Assembly: GCA_029204225.1 (NCBI GenBank)
Contig: MU832235.1
Location: 17,349-81,348 of the forward strand
DNA: 64,000 bases
DNA from: Diphasiastrum complanatum
Lineage: Eukaryota; Streptophyta; Lycopodiopsida; Lycopodiales; Lycopodiaceae
Direction: 5' to 3'
Shown: piece after piece, positions 11,503-22,290 of the stretch
How positions within the stretch are numbered: the first letter of the stretch is position 1
Layout of the letters: every line of letters starts with the position of its first letter
The notes under the pieces: model-generated
Told to the model about the DNA's origin: nothing
Databases searched by the model: none
What the model saw: only the letters and a program-made list of their open reading frames with translations
Program-made: the position numbers and the translations under genes

Positions 11503-13430
11503 AATGGGTTCAATTGGAGCCTATCTTCTTGAGGCTAGTGAAAGGCTAAATTCTAATAATTATTCAACTTGGCCTTCATGTCAAGCAAAGTATTGGATCC
11601 TTGAAGTTGCATGATGGTGATGAGAAGGCCAACTTCTCAAGCAAGGGAAAGGCAAAGTCAAAGAAGAAGATCCAACACAAGGAGACCAAGAATGATGAAC
11701 AACCATCAAGCTCCAAAGGTGGAAAGAAGAATTAATGTGTAGCATACACACACATACCAGACAAGAAGAGAAAGAAGTTGGACGAAAAGGTGGAGCAAGG
11801 ATTCTTGGTTGGCTATGATATACACTCTGCATACAATAGAGAGTATACATGCCTGAAACCAATGAAGTGAAGATTGTCATAGATGTCAAATTTGACGAGA
11901 CAAGAACGATGGCTGAAGAAGATCCAATTAGCTATGAAGTTCTCAGCAGACAGTACTATGACCTGCCCACATCGACAAAGGGAACGAACAACGAGAATCT
12001 GGATGAATATACTCAAATTCCAACTGAACTGAACAATAGTTCAGACGATGAGCAAACCGACATATCAGAAGTACCCATTACACCTGCAATACACCGAGGT
12101 CCCACAGGCAGAACAAAGGAAAAGTAGTTGCTGAGCCTGTATTATCTCCAAGGAGATCTGCAAGACAAAGAAGGGCACCAGTCAGACATATACCTGACAG
12201 CTCGACAAGAATTCTGTGGATTCAGCGGTGAACTACAAACTTATGAAGAAGCCATCGACTGTCCAGAAAAGGACAAGTGGATCAAGGCCATGGAAGATGA
12301 AATGGGCTCTATGAAGCAAAACAAGGTATGGACTCTCGCGCCACTACTGGTCGACAGAAAGATTGTTAAATGTAAGTGCGTCTACAAGCACAAGTATGAA
12401 CTAGATGACAATGTACTCAGATACAAAGCCAGACTAATTGCAAAGGGATTTTCACAGAGGTATGGCATTGATTATATATAGACAATCTCTCTTGTTGTGA
12501 AGCACACGTCTCTACACATATTATTTGCATACGCACTGCCTATGTCTGAAGATCCACATTGTAGACGAGAAGATAGCCTTCTTGCATAGGGAGCTGAAAG
12601 GGGATATCTACATGGACCAACCACCAGGTTTTACCTACGAGTCACTTGCTGACTATGCCTGCAAAATGCATAGAAGCATCTATGGGACAGTCTGCCAGGC
12701 AGTGGTATAAGAAGAAGGATCACGCATTAAGATCCTTAGGCTTCCAGCCTTTAATGGATGATTAAAACGTCTATGTAAAAGACATAAACGGGGAGATCAT
12801 CATAGTCAGTGTCTATGTAGGTGACACTCTGATCCTGTCATGGAGCGACAATTTGATTGAGCAGGTGAAGGCAAATATTTTGAGGCACTTCGAAATATCG
12901 GACATGGGAAAATAAAAATGCAGATTGATAGAGATCTTCAGGCTAGGAGGTTGTATCTACACCAATCAAGATACATTCAAAAGAACATTTCCTATAGTGA
13001 TGCAAGCTGGGCATCCCTGAAAGATGATGTAAAAGCGTCTCAAGAGGATGCATCATAGCAGCCAATGCGATAGTTATTGGATAAGCAAGAAGCAAAGAAT
13101 AACTGCTCAATCATCTTGTGAGACCCATATGTTGTTGCGGCCAAGATGGCCAACGAGCTGACCTGGTTCAGACAGGTAGACTAGGACATAACACCGATGA
13201 GGCACTGATCCTGCACATGGACAATACCTCTACTATTCATCTAACAAAAGGCCTAGTGTTTCACTCCAGAACGAAGCACATCACCATCAAGTATCACATG
13301 ATCAGAGATTTGGTTGAGAAGGACGAGCCGTCGTCGTCTTCATACCGACAAAGCAGATGGTAGCTGACATTTTTACAAAGGCCTTGGACAAGGCAATGTT
13401 TGAAAGGCAGAGAGGCAACTTGACACGTCG
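11503..13430 (+). pseudogene. Ty1/copia gag-pol, internally deleted and decayed
   Basis: Remains of one copia polyprotein in domain order. A gag start at 11503 (MGSIGAY..., then a LNSNNYSTW-type segment) is followed by a lysine/serine-rich gag linker (11600-11735). At about 11740 this runs straight into the end of integrase (HIPDKKRKKLDEK..., about 11752-11910). The gag zinc knuckle, protease and integrase core have therefore been deleted. Reverse transcriptase follows (about 12238-12960: EAIDCPEKDKWIKAMEDE, KARLIAKGFSQ, AFLHRELKGDIYM, YVGDTLILS), then RNase H (13180-13420: HMDNTSTIHL, SRTKHITIKYH, ADIFTKAL). In-frame stops (for example at 12479) and frameshifts break it. The RT box reads YVGD rather than YVDD, so a catalytic Asp is lost. 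It is a dead element. Confidence 0.85.
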
Positions 13431-13690
13431 GATCTATATAAAGGGTCGGATTTATTAGACCTGATCCGATCCAGGGTCAAAGATGCCCGGATAAATTAGA
13501 CTCGATCTGATTTGATCCGATCCGATTTAAGGTCGAAGACGCCTGGATATCTTCCGCCTCGATTTGATCCAATATGGGGTTGAAAAATCTCTCTTTGATG
13601 GGATTGACATTGGATCGAAAAATAGGCTTGGGTAAAAAAAATTCGATCCTGATTTTTTCGATCTTATGTACAAAAATTTGAGCCTTGTTC
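13431..13690. repeat. GATCCGATC-rich degenerate repeat patch
   Basis: About 250 bp built from loosely repeated GATCCGATC, GATTTGATCC and GGTCGAAGACGCC-like phrases directly after the copia RNase H end. I could not find terminal repeats or a target duplication. The minus-strand frame at 13477-13749 is a by-product of the repeat. Confidence 0.5.
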
Positions 13691-13744
13691 CTTCCTTCCT
13701 TTTTGTAGTTTTCAAGAATAGATATACATAGAATTTTCAGGTTG

Positions 13745-14639
13745 CTCATTACCTAATGGAATTGGGCTTGAGCATAGAATTCCAACATGTATGCTTGCTC
13801 ACGTGACGCTACCTAAGTTTTTTTGGGCTGAAGTTATACCTACTGTAGCCTATATTTATAATAGATGCTTGACTAAAGACCTCTCAGACAAAACACCTTA
13901 TGAAGCTCGGACAAGCTCCAAACCTTCATTATTGAACCTCAAAGTTTTTGGATGTATTGTGTATGTGTAGATACCATGGGAGATGAGGAAAAAATTGGAC
14001 TCCCATACTACTTCAGATAAAGCTTATAAGCTATATGATCCCGTTGTATCGAAGATATTCATGAGCCGAGATATCATCTTTATCGAGGATCATTTTATTG
14101 ACCTCAAAGGCAAGGGCAAAAAACTCATATAGTTGAACTATGGAACACTCATGTTTTTGATTCGACTATTTCTATCGAAGGCTCGAATACGTTGATAGTA
14201 GACAAAAAGCTTATCAATAGTAAATCAAAATAACAGTGCAGCTTAAGAACAACAAGACCAAAGAAAGAATTATCAACCTCAATCCCAAAAGATCGACAAG
14301 AGATCGCAGACCACCTATAGGTATATCGGCGAATCTACTTGTTATCTCATTCAAGGGCTGACTACTGTTGAAAAAGCACTCATTCAGTCAGACTCTGATC
14401 TATGGAGAGAAGCTATGGATGGAGAACATCAAGAACTAGACTTGGACTATTGTCGAATTGCATGCAAGCAAAAATGTAGCTGATTGCAAATGGATATTCA
14501 AGATCAAATACAAAGCTGATGGAAGTCTCGATCAAAGGAAGCTTGACTTGTCACACAAGGATTTTCCTAGATCCCGAATATCGACTATACTAAGACTTTC
14601 AATCGGGGAGTAAAACATTCTTCAACTAGAACTCTTCTA
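13745..14639 (+). pseudogene. Ty1/copia integrase end and start of RT (left part)
   Basis: A second copia family, distinct from the upstream one. Integrase C-terminal text starts near 13800 (LPKFFWAEVIPT, YNRCLTKDLSDKTPYEA, LKVFGCIVYV) and continues to a SRDIIF box near 14060. RT starts follow at about 14395-14580 (ADCKWIFKIKY). Stops and frameshifts are frequent. The RT is cut at 14639 by the inserted element described next and resumes at 18594. Confidence 0.8.
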
Positions 14640-17600
14640 GTTGAAATTCTGTTAGGATCTAGTGCAATATGTAGATCATATCACACAATCACCATAGCCA
14701 CTCCTCACAAGCTCTCAAAGATGGCACAACAAAAGTTAAGTCTATTATGAAGAAACATTGTACATATAGCAAAGCCCAAACTGCATGGGCTCAACATGTG
14801 TCACTAAACTGGCCTACCACCTGCCAAACTAGCGTTAGGCCCAATATGGCCACATATACTGACAAACCCAGGACATGCCCCTGAGTATAGCATAAAGAAC
14901 TCAAAATCACTGTACATGCTAATTTTTTCCTACGTGTGGCTACCCGGCTAACCCAAGTAGCCGTTTACGGGATCAGTGCCCGATCAATATATCCTAACGG
15001 GTCACGTCCTGAACACAACCATATACAGTAAACCAAATAAATTGCTCACCAATTACATCATCACATTTAGAGCTTATACTAATGAATCATATCAAAACTG
15101 ATTTCTAACTCTCTCCCTTAAGCTCAAATGTGATAATAGTGAAAAACAATATATTGCAGCAGCGTCTGGAGTGTCCAGAAGATGTTATGCATATCACAAC
15201 TACTATGTACTTGACTCACACTCAAGCACACCAACAAACCACCAAGTTTGACTCATAAAGTATCATGTAAACACAATGCTCATACAAAGAGTCTACCATA
15301 CTCTCAACCAACTGACTCATCCCCAATCCGACTTGAACACAAGTGGACCACACGAGCGACATGGCTCAAACTGAGGAAATCCCACTACCACCATGAGACT
15401 TACATCCTCCATCTAGCTAGGCTGACATCCTATCAGACACTTACAAGCACAAACCTGTAAAGCTAACATAAATGACCGACTGAGGCTCAAACTGAGGAAA
15501 TCTTACTGCCACCATAAGATTGCACCCTCACCAGATAGACAGCTAGTAGACAATGACAAGTCAATGAGCATAAAATGACTATTTTGTTTTACTGTAGCAA
15601 ATGCACAACCACATAAAACTCCGACTCAGATCTAGACTCCCATGACAAGGCAACATGCAAGCCCACACACACTCATGCAAACCAACACGAATGATAAAGT
15701 GTCAAATACATGACCAAGGCCTGTCCATAAGTGGTATCCTATCATATCAACACCTGTGCCACTTGTAGATCCGCTGCTACACCACTGGTCACCAAATCAG
15801 ATCTCCAATCATGGCCCGCACCTGTAACCAAGATGCCCTCACGTCCAAGCATATCCAGCTGTCCAATAGGTCCCGAAAGCTGATCCCCGTCCATTCCTCA
15901 TGCTCCAAGCACAAGAGTCTACCAAGGACTCAACGAATGAATGTACAAAAACCTCACCATAGGCTATACCTGAGTAGCTCGCCCACCTCCCAAAGATATT
16001 GATGATGATTATTGTCCTACATCCCATGTAGGTTCAACTTCCCATGTTTGACGTTGCCAACTCTGATTTGACCAGTATATAGGCCTCCCACCAAGGAGCC
16101 TATCTCTCCACAACTGTATCCATCATAGCATCCAAGCCAAAGCAAATGCAAACTAGATCCACTATCGTGATGAATAACTCACCCATGATCCATAGCATAT
16201 CAGGTGGGATAGCTCCAGAACCCTGTACCTAGTACTATCTGATCACCAAGTATCCATTACCCACTGATAGCTCCCCAAGAATCTGTCCACCTGTAGTGCA
16301 ACTAGGCTCCAACTAGATCTAACCAAAAACTGCATCCTGCTTACCAAATAATGATGGATAACAACAACATGTGAGCCAACCTGGAGACTACTATGCATAT
16401 AACCATGCAGCTCACCTGATCACTCGCCAAAGTATCAACTGTCACTCCCTGAGCAACCATCTCCATCTCTGTTGGCTCACAACCATGGGCATGCTGGATC
16501 CACATCACTCCGTAATGCTCTCTATGCCCTCATGATATGTACCATCCTAGGTACACTCCATGCCACCTACCTCCAAGTAAGCTTGACCCATCCCTAGGTC
16601 ACCACATGATGCACCAGCCGAAGAACATCGTCCATACATCAAATGACATATCATACCTCAGCAACTATAGCATCTCTCTGAGTGCCACCCCAATGGACTC
16701 ATCATCCACATACTATGCTCACCTGATGTCTCCGATCTTGGTCACCATCCTGCTAGACAAGCCGAACTCCAAAGCATCACCTGCTCCACTTGGCTCCTAG
16801 CATCTGCTCGCTCTCCTTGGCTATGTGCCACCCAACACCAAGCACAAGCATATCCATGAGTCACCGCTCACGGGATCTCGAGACTACTGTCTCCCTGATC
16901 ATACTCAGGTATATGGCTCTGAATGACTTCCTCTAGGCTTATCGCTGATCTCACCACCTGAGAATCTGTACCATGGAAATTCCAACACCTATGCCAAGCC
17001 TAGACTCCTACAAATACAGCCAAATGCATGAAAGCTATAGGTAGCATATCCATGCCCATGATGGTAGATGCCTTTCCATCGATGCCAATGTCAATGTCTG
17101 GCTCCCTGTTGTAATGCCAACCTGTACTCCCAAATGAGCACACCATGAAGTCCAAACCATCAATGTCCCCTGCAATAGATTGTTAGCAAAACACTCATCA
17201 CAGTGTTTTCCCTCCGATCACACCCCCTGCGATCTCCATCAGCTCTCCAACATAGAGCTGGCTCACAAAGCTTCATGCTTTGTCCATTTGTGTTTGCAGC
17301 TTTCTGATTCCATCACGAATCCCACCTGTAAGTCATGTCCATGCCAATGACTCAAGTCCAATATGAAATAGCTGCCCCCTGATGATCATCCCATGTCATC
17401 CTACAGTGCTATCTCTACCAGGTATTCCAATGCCATCCTTGATCACAAAGATCTGAGCATCTACCTTGTAGTGCCCACCCGTATTCCCCCAAGCAAGCTT
17501 CAAAGTTGCGCCTGTGAATGATTCCAAACCATTCCCTAAGAATACACTGAGATGTGAACTCCAAAGCCACCATCAAGTCCCTCATATGACTGTGCATGCC

Positions 17601-18583
17601 AATATCCATCCAAGTGAACATGTGAGATCTTCTATGGCCCAAACCAAACGATCTACACCATGTCATCGCTGGAATATGCATCCCTCAGGCAATCTTGATA
17701 TGGCAAATTGACTTGACTTATCCAATCTGGTAGTTGAAGTGTATCTCCTCGATGACAAACCTGATACACTACTCCACATCTAAAATGACTTGATCAAAAT
17801 TGACTTACTGACTGCAAAACCGCAACACTCACCACTCGCTAAGAGCATCCAAAGTGTGATTATTGACCCGTTCTTCATCCTCTGCGTGTCCCACACACAA
17901 CTCATCCAATGCAAGTCCGCTATCTTGCCCAATGGCTTCCAACTGGCACCACCTCGCACTTCCATCACCTGTGACCACCAAAATGTGTGTACCTCCAAGA
18001 TAGCCTATATTTTCCTCCGAACGAAAAATTTCCAAGCTACAGATGCATGTGTCAATGCAGCTATCACATGACTCGACAATGCCACTGCCGATCATGCCTG
18101 TGAGAGCGTTCCCCCAAAATGCCACTTGATGTTGGTTGGTTCGAACCCCAAAAGTTGAACCTGATCACAAGAATTTCCATCGCCAAAACTGGCTTTCTCC
18201 ACACAATTCTGCTACCATTCGCTCCCATACTGCATTTATCGCCTCCAAACACCTTGTTACCTTGTCAAGAGTAAATAATAATGATTTCGAAGAGATAATG
18301 CCTCATTGTACCGTCCTGTAGCAGGTTTCACCATCCAAAAATCGTCTGAAATTTGGTCCTACGGTACCCAAATGGCGAATGTAGCCCATCACTAGGTCAC
18401 CCGCACTCTGCTTGATAGAATGGTGATGAAAACTCCTCGAAACACATTTCTCCCTACTATCTAATATATCCTAACGGGTCACGTCCCGAACACAACCATA
18501 TACAGTAAACCAAACAAACTGTACACCAATTACATCATCACACTTAGAGCTTATACTAATGAATCAGATCAAAACTGATTTCT
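14640..18583 (-). mobile_element. Nested non-coding LTR-type element inside copia RT
   Basis: A 3.9-kb insertion splits the copia RT. The 10-bp sequence AACTCTTCTA occurs at both edges (14630-14639 and 18584-18593), and the copia reading frame continues across the junction if the insert and one copy are removed. A directly repeated end block (14986-15112 and 18463-18588, about 94% identical) and a purine tract (minus-strand TAAGGGAGAGAG, 15109-15120) beside one copy suggest a minus-strand LTR element. The outer 346 bp at the left (14640-14985) have no match at the right, so the right LTR is incomplete or diverged. No gag or pol motif was found inside, which fits a large non-autonomous (LARD-like) element. 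Confidence 0.65.
14986..15112 (-). repeat. End repeat of nested element, left copy
   Basis: Matches 18463-18588 with about 8 differences, including CCTAACGGGTCACGTC and GAGCTTATACTAATGAATCA. It is read here as the start of the 3' LTR on the minus strand, next to the purine tract. Confidence 0.85.
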
Positions 18584-18588
18584 AACTC
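18463..18588 (-). repeat. End repeat of nested element, right copy
   Basis: Partner of 14986-15112. It lies at the extreme right edge of the insert, against the resumed copia RT. Confidence 0.85.
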
Positions 18589-18593
18589 TTCTA

Positions 18594-18775
18594 TCATATG
18601 ATGTTGTAGTGAATCTGGAGATATATCAGATGGATGTACAAACAACCTATCTAAATGGAGTTATCGAGAAAGGAAACAATGTGGTACGAAACTTACTATC
18701 AAACATTTGTCTAAAATAGTATGCTCCGACAATTGTCTTTTGTAATAATCAAAGTGTTATTGCTTTATTTGCCAA
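18594..18775 (+). pseudogene. Ty1/copia RT (right part) and RNase H scrap
   Basis: The copia RT interrupted at 14639 continues here with a LEIYQMDVQTTYLNG segment (about 18615-18660). This is the box that normally reads DVKTAFLNG. After about 50 bp a FCNNQSVIAL segment (about 18735-18765) corresponds to the RNase H CDNQSAIAL box, so most of RT is deleted between them. Confidence 0.7.
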
Positions 18776-18870
18776 ACACCTCTTTGTTGGGAACTTTGCT
18801 TCTGAAATAGTGATACTTTATCTCAATGTGCTTACTCCTGGAACGACTTTTATTGCTTACTTTCTGAATC
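18770..18870 (-). pseudogene. Antisense copia RNase H scrap
   Basis: On the minus strand a SRSKHIEIKYHYFR segment corresponds to the copia RNase H box RTKHIDIRYHFIR. It lies tail to tail with the plus-strand CNNQSVIAL scrap, so an inversion or second insertion joins two copia pieces here. Confidence 0.6.
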
Positions 18871-20206
18871 AATTAATTGTATTATTGCGTTCAAATTAAT
18901 GTCAATGTGAATGTGCGCTACTTTGTTTTATCGTTCTATCTAATGCTACTCTCTTACAAATTTGTCTAGACTGTCTGCCGCTTTCACAACTAATTGTCTT
19001 TAGACTTTGTGTTTGTTAACGTAATCGACCCTATCAAGTAGAATAAAGTTAGAATCTTTGCTTCGATTCGATAGGCGTAGCACATGCATCGAGGGATTTG
19101 TTGGAGCCATGTCTTTCTCATTTGCTCGATCGGTTGTTGCTGATGTTTCTAGTTCCTCTTATGCCCCATTCGATGATTTAATGTTGGATGGTTTACCATC
19201 TTATTCTTGATTAGTGCTTTCACAAGAGTGACATCCTTACAAAGATGTGCTAGTGAGGTATAGGATAACCTTTATCGACTGTTTATTCTTTTTATAAACT
19301 TTCACAGAGCCCTCATTGAGTTTTAAAATACAAAAATTGTCCATCTATAAGAGCTGCAAATTTTATAAGAAGCATAGCAACATTCGTGAGTGTTGTTTCA
19401 ACTCAAAGCAAATTTGCATTTTGAGGTAACCTTTGTCACCCAATTAAAATCCTTGCAAACTATCCAAAACATTGTAGGAACCTTCATAGAGATCATTGCA
19501 ATTAAGATTCACTAAGATTTCTCACATACCAAAGGGCATATGTTTTTGACAAAGAAATGAATAAATGTTAAGATAATGGTATTATTTGCTAAGAACTTGA
19601 CTTGTCCATCGCTCATCCAATTGTACATAGGTCACACCATTTTACATTAGGGTCAACCTATATCCTTGTGTTTGGGCATTACCGGGGATGTCCCAGACCC
19701 CACCCACACTTGGCTCCATTGTTGCCAGTTGTCACTTCTTATTATTACCATCCATGACACTACATCATCCACTTTTTGTGATCATCTCCATTTGAATCGA
19801 TGAAATCATCCATCTATCATTGTTAGAATTCATCCAATAATGCAATTTAGCATTTGTTCTTGCATCCATTATCATACTTTTGTAGGCAATTATAGCAATT
19901 TTTGGATTGGGAACCCTCTTAGAGATTAATGGGACATAACAAATGTTTAGACGACATCATATCCACCAAACTAGTTCTAAATTTGCTACAATGCAAAACT
20001 AACACTAGCATGCAAAAACCATGATGCCTAATTGCAACTAAAAAAATGAGAAAGAAATGCTAACAAGTTAGGCGAGAGTGATTCACTCAAGGGGGTAAAA
20101 AATTGTTGTGGGCTACGAATTTGACAGTCATAGCTTGCCAGTAGGTTGCTTGTTATGCTTGGTTTCATTTCCAAGGGAGTGATACCTTGACTTTGACTTG
20201 CTAGCA
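18871..20206. other. Intergenic, no gene recognised
   Basis: No domain-bearing ORF. It probably holds further copia debris upstream (on the minus strand) of the RNase H scrap, but I cannot support any specific assignment. Confidence 0.45.
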
Positions 20207-21543
<1,337 letters not shown>

Positions 21544-21544
21544 T

Positions 21545-21633
<89 letters not shown>
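21544..21633. repeat. Compound microsatellite (TG)13(AG)32
   Basis: TG 21544-21569 followed directly by AG 21570-21633, the same TG-then-AG order as the tract at 20207. Confidence 0.98.
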
Positions 21634-21635
<2 letters not shown>

Positions 21636-21818
21636 GTTATTGAGCCCAATTCCTAGGTCATAGTTTGGAATCGAATGTAAGGTTAGCCAGAATAAACTTT
21701 TTGGTGGTGGTGGCAATGCTAGAAAGTGGGTTCTCTGGGAGTGCCATGATCATGCTAGAATGTTGGAGCATGTAAGGCTAATGTAGAGTGATAGTCATTG
21801 GCCCTCTAGTGTGTGAGT

Positions 21819-21822
<4 letters not shown>

Positions 21823-21875
<53 letters not shown>
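21823..21875. repeat. (AG)26 tract upstream of CURT1
   Basis: A pure AG run about 415 bp before the CURT1 start codon. GA runs are binding sites for plant BBR/BPC (GAGA-binding) proteins and are common in plant promoters. A regulatory role here is inference. Confidence 0.9.
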
Positions 21876-21878
<3 letters not shown>

Positions 21879-22047
21879 GGTGGGCCACAAAAACAAGACA
21901 ACAAGGGAATTATCCACTCCTCCCCCTCCCTCCTCTCTTCTCTTTATTCATTGGCCATTGAGCATATCTCCCCTCTCTCAACGCTACCGTCTACACCACC
22001 TCCAATTATCCCACCACCGCTGGATGCCCCATCCAGCATTAGATCTT

Positions 22048-22104
22048 GCCACGTCCCCTTCAACAACCATCAGATGCCTGAAACGTGGCATCCTGAGACG
22101 TGGC
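22048..22104. promoter_or_regulatory. Cluster of ACGT (C/G-hybrid) boxes before CURT1
   Basis: Three bZIP-type ACGT cores lie in 57 bp: GCCACGTC at 22048-22055, ACGTGGC at 22083-22089 and GACGTGGC at 22097-22104. The first and third are exact reverse complements of each other. Such boxes bind HY5-, GBF- and ABF-type bZIP factors, which would suit a light-regulated chloroplast gene. They sit 187-243 bp before the start codon and could be promoter or transcribed leader, since the transcription start is not visible. Confidence 0.55.
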
Positions 22105-22237
22105 TGCCATCCATACAACCCCAAGTTCTTCCCCTCCCCCTTCCTTCTCTCTGTCTCTCTCTGTCTCGGTCTCGGTCTCGGTCTCGCTCGCAAGCTATCT
22201 ATCTGTCCGTGTTTCTTTCTTCCTTCTTTTTGTCTGT

Positions 22238-22263
22238 GCTGCTGCTGCTGCTGCTGCTGCTGC
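22238..22263. repeat. (GCT)n in the CURT1 leader
   Basis: Almost nine GCT units end 27 bp before the CURT1 ATG, after a (GGTCTC)-like run at about 22148-22190. The 5' leader is therefore repeat-rich. Read in the CURT1 frame, the GCT run encodes cysteines. Confidence 0.9.
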
Positions 22264-22290
22264 GAAGCTTTTCATCTTCCGTGTGCGTTA

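Noticed and set aside
16537-18321. Several 60-100 codon ORFs on both strands within the nested element
   Set aside because: None shows a gag, protease, integrase, RT or host domain; they are chance frames in a GC-balanced non-coding element.
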